Source: an uncultured Eubacteriales bacterium (GTDB lineage Bacteria; Bacillota; Clostridia; Oscillospirales; Oscillospiraceae). Taken from it: a stretch of DNA of 26,629 bases. The notes below the pieces were generated by a model that saw only the letters and a program-made list of their open reading frames with translations, did not search any database and was not told the DNA's origin. This document shows positions 1 through 6,718 of the stretch, in pieces. The stretch spans positions 1 to 26,629 of the forward strand of contig URQA01000020.1 in the NCBI GenBank assembly GCA_900549885.1, given 5' to 3'. Position 1 is the first letter of the stretch; each line of letters starts with the position of its first letter. A program made the translations under genes and the position numbers.

Positions 1-1168
1 GGTCCATCTGGGCGGCGGTGCGGCCGTCCACCACGCACGCCCCCTGCTCCCCGGCCTGGGGGAAGCGGCCCTGCTCCAGGTAGAGCGCCCCCTGGTGGAA
101 GGGCTCCAGGGCGGCGATGTGGTCGCTGGCCTCCAGCCGGACGTAGTTGTTGGCCAGGGCGTAGTAGCTGGCGTAGTCCGTGAAGAGGCTGTCTGTCAGG
201 GCCGGGTCGTCCGCCCCGGACAGCTCCAGGTAGGGCGCCGTCCCGCACCCCTCATAGAACGCCGTCACGGTGAAGGTGCGGTTGGCGCTGACGCTGTCCG
301 TGAAGGCCCCGTGGACCAGGTAGCGCTTCCCGCTCTCCGGGGCGAAGCCGGTGTCCCCCGGCTCGAAGGTGGCCAGCACCCCCTCCTTCCCCTCGTAGGT
401 GTATAGCACGGAGCTGATGATGCCCCGATAGGCGGACACGACCGGCCCCTCCACGCCGTAGAGCCCCGTGTCGGGGTCGTAGTAGTAGAACTGACCGGCC
501 ATGGGGATGTAGGCCAGGGGCATCTCCCCCACCAGCTCCCCGTCCAGGATGTACACCTGGGGGAACTGGCCGGGGTCCACCACCTGGAGGGCCTGCCCAT
601 CCGCGTATTCGTAATACTGATCCTCCTCGGCGTCGTAGAAGTACCGGGGCACCTCCAGCGGCTCCAGCCCGGGGGCGTAGTAGGTGGTGGCCTGGGTGGC
701 GATGTCGGTCACGCCGCAGACCGTGTCCGGAAGTCGGAAAGTGTCCGGCTGCCACTGAATACCATCCTCATACATGGGCGACAGGTTGGACACCACCACC
801 ACACCGTAGTCCTCATAGGGAATGGCTCCCTCCCTCCGCTCGTAGCCGGACAGGGCGGCCAGGGTTTGGGCGGAAGTCTCCCACAGCGTAACCCCGTCTA
901 TATCGGCCATGGTTGCCCCATCCAGAGCCTGAGCCGCCTGGCGGGCCTGGTCGTCCGCTTTGTCCGGCTCCGGGTAGTCATCCCCCATATATTCCACTAG
1001 GGCGATGGAGGTGTAGCTTTCGTCTATAGCGGCCAGGGCCTGGGCGCAGTAGGCCCACATGCCCAGCCCCAGGGCGAGGGACACCGTGAGCAACCAAATG
1101 AGCAGGGTAAACAGAACGGTCCGTCCCCTAGCGCGGAGTGTGGATCGCACGCCATTTCGTAGGATCAT
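1..1168 (-). CDS. ABC transporter permease, N-terminal part (MacB/FtsX-like), runs off left edge
   Basis: The frame opens with ATG at 1168 and stays open to base 1, so about 389 residues are seen and the C-terminus is missing. It begins MILRNGVRSTLRARGRTVLF, followed by one membrane segment (about residues 17-40, rich in L, V and W). A long extracytoplasmic region full of Tyr, Asp and Gly follows. One N-terminal membrane segment followed by a large outer domain is the usual plan of MacB/FtsX-type permeases; the remaining membrane segments would lie beyond the window. The start is 4 nt after the stop of the ATPase gene, so the two form an operon. The likely role, by family, is export or removal of a peptide, lipid or drug at the membrane; the substrate cannot be read. 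Its partner ATPase is frameshifted, so the transporter may be inactive. Confidence 0.75.
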   Translation of the reverse strand, partial: MILRNGVRSTLRARGRTVLFTLLIWLLTVSLALGLGMWAYCAQALAAIDESYTSIALVEYMGDDYPEPDKADDQARQAAQALDGATMADIDGVTLWETSAQTLAALSGYERREGAIPYEDYGVVVVSNLSPMYEDGIQWQPDTFRLPDTVCGVTDIATQATTYYAPGLEPLEVPRYFYDAEEDQYYEYADGQALQVVDPGQFPQVYILDGELVGEMPLAYIPMAGQFYYYDPDTGLYGVEGPVVSAYRGIISSVLYTYEGKEGVLATFEPGDTGFAPESGKRYLVHGAFTDSVSANRTFTVTAFYEGCGTAPYLELSGADDPALTDSLFTDYASYYALANNYVRLEASDHIAALEPFHQGALYLEQGRFPQAGEQGACVVDGRTAAQMD

Positions 1169-1172
1169 CCCA

Positions 1173-1836
1173 TCACCCCCGCTCGCTGACCATCAGGCCG
1201 TCCTGCAGTTCCAGCACCCGGTCTGCCTGAGCAGCCAGACCGGGGTCGTGAGTGACCAGTACCACACAGTAGCCCCCCTCATGGGCCAGTGTCCGCAAGA
1301 TGGCGAATATGTTCTCCCCGTTGGCGGTGTCCAGGTTTCCGGTGGGCTCGTCCGCCAACAAAATTTTGGTGTCCATCCCCAGGGCCCGGGCGATAGCCAC
1401 CCGCTGCTGCTCGCCGCCGGAAAGCATGGTGGGGTAGCGGTCCAGCGCCTCGGCGGGCAGCCACCAACTGGGCGGCCCGCCCCTTTGCCTCTTTGGCCTT
1501 CATCCCCCGCAACTCCATGGGAAACATCACGTTCTCCGCCACGGTGAGCAGGGGGAACAGCCGGAAGGACTGGTAGATCATTGCCACCTTCTCCCGGCGG
1601 TAGCGTTCCAGCTCGATTTGGGCGGTGGGCACCCCCTCACACAGCACCTCTCCCGAAGTGGGCAAGTCCAGCCCCCCCATGAGTGAGAGCAGAGTTGTCT
1701 TGCCGCTACCCGACTTGCCCACAATTGCATGAAGCACCCCCCCGTCGAAGCTGCGGGTGATTCCCTTCAGCGCCTGCACCTTCTGATACTGAGTTTGGTA
1801 GGTATAATGGACGTCCTTCAATTCCAGAATTGGCAT
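1173..1836 (-). pseudogene. ABC transporter ATPase (MacB/LolD type), frameshifted
   Basis: The start is ATG at 1836, with GGGAGAG about 9 nt upstream. An in-frame GTG at 1845 lies too close to that site. The first frame carries the Walker A motif GKSGSGKTT, the Q-loop (MIYQSFRLFP) and the helical segment up to AAQLVA. The frame is then lost near 1445-1462. A second frame resumes with ALDRYPTMLSGGEQQRVAIA (signature motif), the Walker B ILLADEPTGNLD and the H-loop VLVTHD, and ends at 1173. Together they make one standard ATPase of about 220 residues. Aligned by eye to the family, a few nucleotides appear missing before LPAEALDRY. The gene could be truly broken or carry an assembly error. It heads an operon with the permease downstream. 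Confidence 0.8.
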
Positions 1837-2243
1837 CGTAGTCACTCTCCCAACATTGGTTTCACCCGCCTCAATACATTCAAAAGCCGATTTACCGCGG
1901 GTTCAGGCGCACGATATCTCTGCCGAAGTAAATTATATCATACGCCGCCACACCAATCAAACTCATGTACCTCATACTCATTTGAAAGCTCCCAGCCGCA
2001 ACTGCTGTCTATCACAGATTGTTTTACTGCATAGACTTTGTAGCAATCCTAACCTGTTTTCCATGTATACACGAAAAGTCCTCTTGGTGTTGGTATACCC
2101 TTGAAGTGACATAGACTACTTGTATGTTACAAATGGAACACGCCCTTTGCTACAGAATGGTTCTTCTCGATGAGGACATACCCCTAAAGTCAGATCAATT
2201 GGCAATTAGATCCCATACTGCACTCACGAAAAAATTCGCTGGT
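1837..2243. other. gap between two minus-strand operons
   Basis: Apart from the ABC operon promoter at 1932-1960, nothing supported is seen here. Short open frames on both strands lack ribosome binding sites. The segment around 2192-2215 forms a weak AT-rich imperfect palindrome (GATC, AATT, AATT, GATC with a bulge). It lacks a T-run and is not called a terminator. The small membrane protein gene that ends at 2244 therefore has no clear terminator. The base composition turns AT-rich towards 2240, marking the low-GC island that follows. Confidence 0.5.
1932..1960 (-). promoter_or_regulatory. sigma-A-type promoter of the ABC ATPase/permease operon
   Basis: On the minus strand TTGATT (1960-1955) and a perfect TATAAT (1937-1932) are separated by 17 nt. 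Transcription would start near 1925, about 90 nt before the ATPase start at 1836. Confidence 0.6.
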
Positions 2244-2498
2244 TTACTTTAGCCCCGTGACTAGGTTTACACAAATCAAGACAATGAGAATTGCTGCTAC
2301 ACCAACATAAAAAAACCGGAACTTACTGCGCCGCTCTTCTCTATAAGAACAAATTGTATTAATTGTCCATAATATGAAAAGCGGATTCCATCCAATCTTT
2401 GGAATAAAAAGCGCTAACAAGAATGACAAATAGGTGCATATCCACTTACGTCTATCTTTGGCAATGACAAATTCCGAATACCACTTCTTTTTCTGCAT
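2244..2498 (-). CDS. small membrane protein, unknown function
   Basis: This 84-residue protein has a basic N-terminus (MQKKKWYSEFVIAKDRRKW) and about two or three hydrophobic segments: roughly residues 21-45 (ICTYLSFLLALFIPKIGW and on) and 64-81 (FYVGVAAILIVLICVNLVTG). A basic stretch (REERRSKFR) separates them. It starts 5 nt after the stop of the 229-residue secreted protein, so the two are co-transcribed and probably act together, perhaps as a membrane partner or an immunity-type protein; that is inference. An AAGGT about 15 nt upstream is a poor ribosome binding site, so coupling to the upstream gene is likely. The DNA is clearly lower in GC than most of the window. No family was recognised. 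Confidence 0.6.
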   Translation of the reverse strand: MQKKKWYSEFVIAKDRRKWICTYLSFLLALFIPKIGWNPLFILWTINTICSYREERRSKFRFFYVGVAAILIVLICVNLVTGLK

Positions 2499-2503
2499 GA
2501 TGA

Positions 2504-3193
2504 TTAAGCTGTTACCTTGAAGTTCGACACGGTCGTAAATGGTCCCAATTCTATATCAATATAACCGGCCGGCGGAGGCCCAAATACGGAATGAGTAATT
2601 GTCGCAGAAAATGTCGCTGATTTTTTGTCGCTACTAATAACCGGATCTGTAGTATTTGTTGAATTTACAGTTCCGTAAAAAAGTTGTCCTAGATCGTAAA
2701 ATTCAACGCTAATAGTAGGTGGAGGGAAGTAAATAATTCGATCGTACGAATCATGGTACCCATAGTTTCCACTTGCAGTGACTAAAATATACCACCCCTT
2801 CCCTTGGTATGGCATTTCTTTTTGCTGAACAAACTGTGCATCCATTTCTAAGTAAGTTGGATGTAAAATTGCACGTGTCTCAATTATTTCGTGTTTATAT
2901 CCATGGATTCTGTAAATGTTTTCTTCCTTCCATGCATTCAAAATTTGTTCATAATCCTTATTCTCATAAACAATTGCATACTTTGAAACGAAATAGTCTG
3001 TTATATTAACTCCATTTTCATCATAGACCTCACCATTTCCATTAAACAAGCAGTCAATGAGGTCCAAAAAACCATTTCCCGTATTTATTTCGTTAGATTG
3101 TGGAACTTGTGCTACTGCTACAGAACTGCTCAGACATAGAGCAATAGCAATTGTCATAACGATTGAAATAACTCGTCTGTATATCTTTTTCAT
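2504..3193 (-). CDS. secreted protein, unknown function (229 aa)
   Basis: The protein begins MKKIYRRVISIVMTIAIALC and has a classical signal peptide with probable cleavage after SSVAVA (about residue 28). The mature part is mixed and rich in Tyr, Asn, Thr and Gly. Its C-terminal half looks like a beta-rich domain, with WYILVTASG, PTISVEFYDLG and SATFSATITHSVFG. There is no lipobox, no cell-wall anchor and no recognisable catalytic motif. The ribosome binding site AAAGGAG lies 11 nt before the ATG. It shares the short motif IETRAI (about residue 105) with the 119-residue secreted protein upstream, where the motif follows the signal peptide. The gene lies after a terminator-like hairpin (3222-3255), so it needs readthrough or its own promoter. 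GC is low. Function unknown. Confidence 0.75.
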   Translation of the reverse strand: MKKIYRRVISIVMTIAIALCLSSSVAVAQVPQSNEINTGNGFLDLIDCLFNGNGEVYDENGVNITDYFVSKYAIVYENKDYEQILNAWKEENIYRIHGYKHEIIETRAILHPTYLEMDAQFVQQKEMPYQGKGWYILVTASGNYGYHDSYDRIIYFPPPTISVEFYDLGQLFYGTVNSTNTTDPVISSDKKSATFSATITHSVFGPPPAGYIDIELGPFTTVSNFKVTA

Positions 3194-3221
3194 TTTGATA
3201 ATCGCTCCTTTACAATATAAC

Positions 3222-3255
3222 TAAAGAAAATAAAGCACAGTGAAACATGCTTTAT
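3222..3255 (-). terminator. terminator-like hairpin between the two secreted-protein genes
   Basis: On the minus strand ATAAAGCA (3255-3248) pairs with TGCTTTAT (3237-3230) across a 10-nt loop, and is followed by the T-rich run TTTTCTTT. It lies 39 nt after the stop of the 119-residue gene. It probably sets the output of the 229-residue and 84-residue genes below that of the first gene. Confidence 0.6.
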
Positions 3256-3293
3256 CTCCCCATCGGAATCACCCTCTTCCACTTTCACACCAT

Positions 3294-3653
3294 TCAGCAC
3301 GTCCGGGTGACCGAATGCGCCTCAAACGCCACGCCGTTTCTTGTTCCGGTGACCGTCAAGGTGTAAGTCTTACCCTTTGTCACGGTTCGGTGTGCCAGGA
3401 GGTGTACCATTCCTGTGCCGGAATCAGACCACATGGCGACAATGGTATTTCCGTCCCGCAAGGTCATCGTAACTTTTAGGTCGTCGGTCCCGCTGACTAC
3501 CAGCACCTCGCAGGTTGCAGTCGTCCCATTGAACGTAAGCGCTGGACGGATCTGTATCGCGCGCGTTTCGATCCCGGCTGCCGCAGTGGAACAAAGGGTC
3601 GCTCCAAACGCAAGTGCGATGGCCATCACAAATGTAACTACTCTCTTTTTCAA
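3294..3653 (-). CDS. small secreted beta-rich protein, unknown function (119 aa)
   Basis: The start is TTG at 3653, with AAGGAGG 8 nt upstream; no ATG fits. The product has a signal peptide (MKKRVVTFVMAIALAFGATL, cleavage near STAAAG), then IETRAI and a mature domain of about 90 residues. The mature part alternates hydrophobic and Thr/Ser residues (TCEVLVVSG, DLKVTMTLRDG, KGKTYTLTVTGTRNG) and ends in a Cys. This looks like a small beta-sandwich. Two mature Cys residues (in TATCEV and the terminal TRTC) could form a disulfide. I recall similar signal-peptide-plus-ETRA proteins in Clostridia but know no function for them. It lies 139 nt after the sigma/DUF4367 pair on the same strand, and its ribosome binding site is inside a strong hairpin. 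Confidence 0.75.
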   Translation of the reverse strand: MKKRVVTFVMAIALAFGATLCSTAAAGIETRAIQIRPALTFNGTTATCEVLVVSGTDDLKVTMTLRDGNTIVAMWSDSGTGMVHLLAHRTVTKGKTYTLTVTGTRNGVAFEAHSVTRTC

Positions 3654-3658
3654 ATGAA

Positions 3659-3705
3659 TTACCTCCTTATGTCGTTCTATTAAGAAGAACGGCGCAAGGA
3701 GGTAA
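3659..3705 (-). promoter_or_regulatory. RNA hairpin sequestering the Shine-Dalgarno sequence of the 119-aa secreted protein gene
   Basis: Read on the minus strand, TTACCTCCTT (3705-3696) pairs perfectly with AAGGAGGTAA (3668-3659). Inside lie a 4x4 internal loop (GCGC against ACAT) and a second 6-bp stem CGTTCT/AGAACG (3691-3686 with 3678-3673) closed by a 7-nt loop. The whole AAGGAGG ribosome binding site of the gene starting at 3653 is in the outer stem. As drawn, it should block translation unless opened by heat, a protein, a ligand or coupled translation. The complementarity is seen directly; the regulatory role is inferred. Confidence 0.65.
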
Positions 3706-3792
3706 AATCGGACAAGTTTTTTATTGAAATTGCAGGTTTGGCGTTTCAGTCAAATTGTGCTGTAATTTTTTGTGTGTTTTGCCGCATTGAAA

Positions 3793-4473
3793 TTATTCAG
3801 CTGTTACTGACTCCGCCACTTTCAACATAGTCTCTTGGTCGAGATCGCTGGAGAGCGCAAACAAAATACCCTGTTCAGAATCGAACCAGACCAGCTCATT
3901 TGTCTCGCTTTCATCATTTGCCTCATAAAACTCTCCGGGGTTTCCGTACACAGACACAGGTTCCGTATCGCTGTTGCCCGGGATAAATTCGGCCTGATTA
4001 TATTCATCTGATAAGCCGTAGGTAAAGTAAATAACCTCGCTTTCCCTTTGGTACACTGCGATATACATCAATTCTCCAGTCTCTTCCTGTAGTAAGGCAT
4101 ACCCATCCGGCACCCACCCAAGACGGTAAGAACTGTCATCTTCCACAGCGCCAGGGTGGAAAAATTCATAGACGATGGAATCCTCATAGACGGTCCTGAC
4201 CCATTCCACCATGGCCGCCCTGGCCTCTGTATCCACGGCAAGCCATGCGCTTAGGCCGATCACCACCGCCAGGGCTGCTACCGCAATGCTTTGGAGGCAA
4301 CGGCGGATACGGGTTTTCCGTTTCGCCTTCTGGATCAAACGCTCCATGCTTCGCTCAAACTCCGGGCTGAAGGCATGGCGGCAGTCTTCCGGATCTGGCA
4401 GAGAGGCCAGCATCGTCTCCCCGACGCTCTTTGCGGCTCGGGCAAGCATTTCATCCGTCAGATACATGCTCAT
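3793..4473 (-). CDS. membrane-anchored DUF4367 protein, probable anti-sigma partner
   Basis: This 226-residue protein starts at ATG 4473, with AAGGAGGG 7 nt upstream, inside the last 23 nt of the sigma gene. Residues 1-55 are cytoplasmic, helical and charged (AARAAKSV-type, ERLIQKAKRKTRIRR). One membrane segment follows (SIAVAALAVVIGLSAWLAV, about 62-80), then an extracytoplasmic domain with the DUF4367 pattern (FFHPG, YRLGWVPDGY, the acidic EYNQAEF and GNPGEFYEAN). In Clostridia this architecture directly after a sigma-70-like gene is common. The inferred job is to hold the sigma factor at the membrane and release it on an outside signal. No zinc-binding anti-sigma motif (HxxxCxxC) is seen, so the mechanism is open. 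Confidence 0.8.
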   Translation of the reverse strand: MSMYLTDEMLARAAKSVGETMLASLPDPEDCRHAFSPEFERSMERLIQKAKRKTRIRRCLQSIAVAALAVVIGLSAWLAVDTEARAAMVEWVRTVYEDSIVYEFFHPGAVEDDSSYRLGWVPDGYALLQEETGELMYIAVYQRESEVIYFTYGLSDEYNQAEFIPGNSDTEPVSVYGNPGEFYEANDESETNELVWFDSEQGILFALSSDLDQETMLKVAESVTAE

Positions 4474-4990
4474 ACGGTGTCCCTCCTTCCTTGAGTTTTT
4501 CTTCCAGCATCTTCTTCGCCCGCCAAATCTTCTTACGGACGGCGTCTTGCTTCATTTCAAGCATTTCTGCGATCTCATTCGTCTTGTAGCCATAGGCAAA
4601 GTGAAGCAGAATCACTTCCCGGTAACTTGGCTTGAGCTGAGTAATCGCATCCTGCAGCCCTCCATCCCCAGGCAGTGAAATTTCAATGCCTAGCTCCCAA
4701 TCCTCAAAAGCTGTGCTGATGGAGCGGCTGTTCTTTCTCTGAATATCAATGGCCTTTCTCTCGGTAATGATAACGATGTAACCACGGGTTTTGGGACAGT
4801 CAACCGAAGAAATCTTTTCAATATTTTTGGCTATGGCCTCAAACGCCATTTGAACTGCGTCCTCCGCATCCTCCCTCTGTCCTAGAACGCCGTATGCGAC
4901 ATGGAACATCAGGCCCTTATATTTGTAATAGATCTGTTCAAAGAGAACTCGGCCCTCTTCTGTTTCAATTAGCGCCATATATATGAGCAT
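4451..4990 (-). CDS. ECF-type RNA polymerase sigma factor
   Basis: This 179-residue protein has sigma region 2 at about residues 17-60 (FEQIYYKYKGLMFHVAYGVL, then REDAEDAVQMAFEAI). A short linker leads to region 4 at about 113-165, with a helix-turn-helix (REVILLHFAYGYKTNEIAEM, DAVRKKIWRAKKML). That is the normal length and layout of an extracytoplasmic-function-type sigma factor. It directs RNA polymerase to a small regulon. The start at 4990 has AAGGGG about 9 nt upstream; a second Met at codon 5 is possible. Its last 23 nt overlap the start of the DUF4367 gene, so the two are coupled. The downstream secreted-protein genes are natural regulon candidates. Confidence 0.88.
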   Translation of the reverse strand: MLIYMALIETEEGRVLFEQIYYKYKGLMFHVAYGVLGQREDAEDAVQMAFEAIAKNIEKISSVDCPKTRGYIVIITERKAIDIQRKNSRSISTAFEDWELGIEISLPGDGGLQDAITQLKPSYREVILLHFAYGYKTNEIAEMLEMKQDAVRKKIWRAKKMLEEKLKEGGTPYEHVSDG

Positions 4991-5011
4991 CTCATCACGC
5001 CCCTTACGCCG

Positions 5012-5040
5012 ATTATACTATAAATCGCCTTTTCTGGAAA
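5012..5040 (-). promoter_or_regulatory. promoter of the sigma/DUF4367 operon
   Basis: The minus strand carries TTTCCA (5040-5035), a 17-nt spacer and a perfect TATAAT (5017-5012). The start of transcription would be near 5005, leaving a leader of about 15 nt before the ATG at 4990. This is a housekeeping-type promoter and does not look like an ECF site. Confidence 0.55.
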
Positions 5041-5109
5041 GCGAAGCGCCTCTTTTTCCAATCTCATGACCTGCACACTTACAGTGCGGCAGCGGCTCCC
5101 CTCATGCCC

Positions 5110-5138
5110 TTGTCATTCCCTTTCATTTGTGCTATCCT
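5110..5138 (+). promoter_or_regulatory. promoter of the small zinc-ribbon gene
   Basis: TTGTCA (5110-5115), a 17-nt spacer and TATCCT (5133-5138) form a good sigma-A-type promoter. Transcription would begin near 5145, about 24 nt before the ATG at 5169. Confidence 0.5.
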
Positions 5139-5168
5139 CGGATTCGATACGGGGATGGCTCGGTGAAG

Positions 5169-5318
5169 ATGAAGGCATGCAAAAACTGTGGGAACCTATT
5201 TCCGGCTAAGGGCCGGAAAACGCTGTGTGACGACTGCAAGAACTATTTAAGCCGCGCGGCTATGCTGGAAGTGCGGGGCGCTCGTCTATTCCGCATGGAT
5301 CGACACCCCCAAATATAA
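5169..5318 (+). CDS. small zinc-ribbon protein (49 aa)
   Basis: The protein starts MKACKNCGNLFPAKGRKTLC and continues with DDC, giving two CxxC knuckles (C-K-N-C and C-D-D-C) 13 residues apart. This is a treble-clef or ribbon zinc site of the kind found in small nucleic-acid-binding proteins. A basic tail (RAAMLEVRGARLFRMDRH) follows. The frame is open further upstream from a GTG, but ATG 5169 starts just before the first Cys pair and fits the promoter. The ribosome binding site is weak. The gene stands alone between its own promoter (5110-5138) and a perfect palindromic terminator that begins at its stop codon. The specific role is unknown; regulator or RNA-associated protein are guesses. 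Confidence 0.6.
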   Translation: MKACKNCGNLFPAKGRKTLCDDCKNYLSRAAMLEVRGARLFRMDRHPQI

Positions 5319-5357
5319 AAAGGACTAAAGCCGCCTGCAGGCGGCTTTAGTCCTTTT
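5318..5357. terminator. 40-bp perfect palindrome, bidirectional intrinsic terminator
   Basis: AAAAGGACTAAAGCCGCCTG (5318-5337) is followed directly by its exact reverse complement (5338-5357), ending in TTTT on both strands. It overlaps the last base of the zinc-ribbon gene stop. It can end transcription from the plus-strand zinc-ribbon gene and from the minus-strand xre gene at 5442. Confidence 0.85.
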
Positions 5358-5441
5358 GCTGATTTCTGCTCTCAGAATAGCGTTCTCCCGCATGTTGTCC
5401 AATCGGACAGGTAGATGCTCCATTAGGAGCACCGGCCTTTC

Positions 5442-5744
5442 CTAATTCATCTTTGTCATAAGGTCTAAAAGAGCATCTTTCTGTTCTTGAGATAAAAATG
5501 CCCATCTATTTAGAAGATCCTCTTGCTCGGGTGTGAGTGCCACAAACTTTCCCTCTGCAAAAAATTGGCTGAGAGATATACCGAAAGTATCGCAAATGAC
5601 TTCCAGAGTCGAGATACTTGGCGTAGTTCCTCGGTGAAAAATATTTGCAATCGTGGATGCCGATAAATGACTTTCTTTCGCTAACCGATATTCAGTCCAG
5701 CCTCTCTCTTGCGTCAGTTCCTGTATGCGCTCCACCACATTCAT
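5442..5744 (-). CDS. XRE-family transcriptional regulator
   Basis: This 100-residue protein has an N-terminal helix-turn-helix of the Cro/CI type, about residues 5-62: ELTQERGW, YRLAKESHLSASTIANIFHR and STLEVICDTFGISLSQFF. A short charged helical tail (LTPEQEDLLNRW, SQEQKDALLDLM) probably serves dimerisation. Promoter and start are covered by a 25-bp palindrome (5758-5782) 13 nt upstream of the start codon, which fits autorepression. The gene is transcribed leftward toward the palindromic terminator at 5318-5357. A second, broken XRE gene lies just upstream on the same strand. Targets are unknown. Confidence 0.85.
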   Translation of the reverse strand: MNVVERIQELTQERGWTEYRLAKESHLSASTIANIFHRGTTPSISTLEVICDTFGISLSQFFAEGKFVALTPEQEDLLNRWAFLSQEQKDALLDLMTKMN

Positions 5745-5757
5745 ACACTCACATCCT

Positions 5758-5782
5758 TTATAACTGTATAATACAGTTATAA
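5758..5782. promoter_or_regulatory. 25-bp palindromic operator upstream of the xre gene
   Basis: Perfect 12-nt arms TTATAACTGTAT and ATACAGTTATAA flank one central base. The site lies 13 nt before the xre start codon. It contains TATAAT-like boxes on both strands, so a bound repressor would block promoter access. It is probably the regulator's own binding site. Confidence 0.6.
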
Positions 5783-5875
5783 TGAATATTATAATAGGGT
5801 TACTTGAAGTTCCGTTTTCTCTCTCAGTTGAGTTATAATGAGAAAAGATTCACCAGTAACCGCAGAAATCCCCGC

Positions 5876-6182
5876 TTATCGTTCTTCTGGTTCAATCAAC
5901 TGGCAAAAGCCTTCCAGTTGCTCATCACTCAGCTTTCTAACGAGTTTCATGGCCTTTAACTGGGAAAGAGACAGATCTTTATAATTTACGAAATCCTCAA
6001 ATGCTATCTCTAATGCATTACAGATAAGCTCCAAGGAATCAACCGTTGGATTGTCGTATTTACCGGCCTCTAAATTACGCACATAACTTTGAGATAAGGC
6101 CGCCATAATTGGAAAGCTTATTCGTTGATAAGCCTCTCGCTAGTCGCAATTCTTTGATTCGAGCACCTACATCGAAATTCAT
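5876..6182 (-). pseudogene. second XRE-family regulator, one-base frameshift
   Basis: The start is ATG at 6182, with AGGTGAT about 6 nt upstream. The first frame gives MNFDVGARIKELRLARGLST, then NKLSN. One extra T at about 6107 moves the frame. The second frame continues MAALSQSYVRNLEAGKYDNP and the rest of a Cro/CI helix-turn-helix, ending ...CQLIEPEER at 5876. Removing the one base restores a normal regulator of about 101 residues. Read without repair, only an N-terminally clipped 76-residue product could start at 6106, and it would lack the first DNA-binding helix. This may be a real mutation or a sequencing error. Confidence 0.75.
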
Positions 6183-6352
6183 GCCATCACCTATTTTATG
6201 ATAGCATTATTTTTCCCCTTATTATATATCTACTCATTTTTGTTTATTTAGAGATGATATTTGATTTTCATCTAGGTGATTCTATGGTCTATTCAGACGA
6301 AACGCTCCACGGCTGTCAAGTGACCACAGTGGAGGTTCGGACAAAACAAGCC

Positions 6353-6375
6353 GCCGCCCAGCTTGGCCGGGCGGC
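6353..6375 (-). terminator. GC-rich hairpin, probable leftward terminator
   Basis: GCCGCCC (6353-6359) and GGGCGGC (6369-6375) enclose a 9-nt loop. On the minus strand the stem is followed by GGCTTGTTTTGTC, a broken T-run. No minus-strand gene is seen upstream of it, so it may end a noncoding transcript from the repeat element to its right. Confidence 0.4.
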
Positions 6376-6553
6376 GCGGAGCATATCATCCCTCTCTTAG
6401 TTTTTGTCATTACTCTGCACAAATTTCACTCCTCATTTTTGCCGCCAAATCGCAAAACCTGTAAACTTTGATTGAGGCCACGCCTGTTATCCACCTGAAT
6501 CAAGGCGCGAATAATCACCTTGGCAAAATTTTAAGAGTTACGCCTCTGACGAG

Positions 6554-6666
6554 GATGAAAAATTTTTAGAGTTGGCATGAAGGAGCCGGCGATTATGATA
6601 ACCGCAGGATTTTTGAATATCTGACTTTCGCAAGAACAGCGGGCCAGGTTCTAAAAAATTTTCATC
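6554..6666. repeat. 113-bp element bounded by inverted repeats
   Basis: GATGAAAAATTTTTAGAG (6554-6571) recurs inverted at 6649-6666 with two differences in 18. A shorter related string (AAAATTTTAAGAG) lies at about 6526-6538. The inside is mixed-composition with no gene. It could be a miniature mobile repeat or a structured RNA. Confidence 0.4.
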
Positions 6667-6718
6667 TCACTGTATTTTCATTTAAGGGGTATGTAACATC
6701 AAGATGGTGTGAAACCTC

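Larger units (their letters stand above)
6183..6718. other. intergenic region with repeats and a GC-rich hairpin, no gene
   Basis: This 536-bp stretch holds AT-rich promoter-like DNA for the broken xre gene (6183-6260), a strong GC hairpin (6353-6375) and an inverted-repeat element (6554-6666). Both are listed separately. No open frame with a ribosome binding site was found. The DNA from about 6420 to 6670 looks structured and unlike either neighbour, consistent with an interspersed repeat or a noncoding RNA rather than a gene. Confidence 0.5.

Noticed and set aside
252..755. 167-aa minus-strand frame near the left edge
   Set aside because: It is the wrong frame of the permease gene; the frame from 1168 has the membrane segment and stays open to the edge.
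3725..3753. Promoter for the 119-aa secreted gene (TTGACT with a distant TTCAAT)
   Set aside because: The spacer is 19 nt and the downstream box is poor, so the match is too weak to list; the ECF sigma factor may use a site not recognisable by eye.
5396..5431. Two small hairpins (TGTCC/GGACA and TGCTCC/GGAGCA) after the xre gene
   Set aside because: The stems are only 5-6 bp without T-runs, and the nearby 40-bp palindrome already explains termination.
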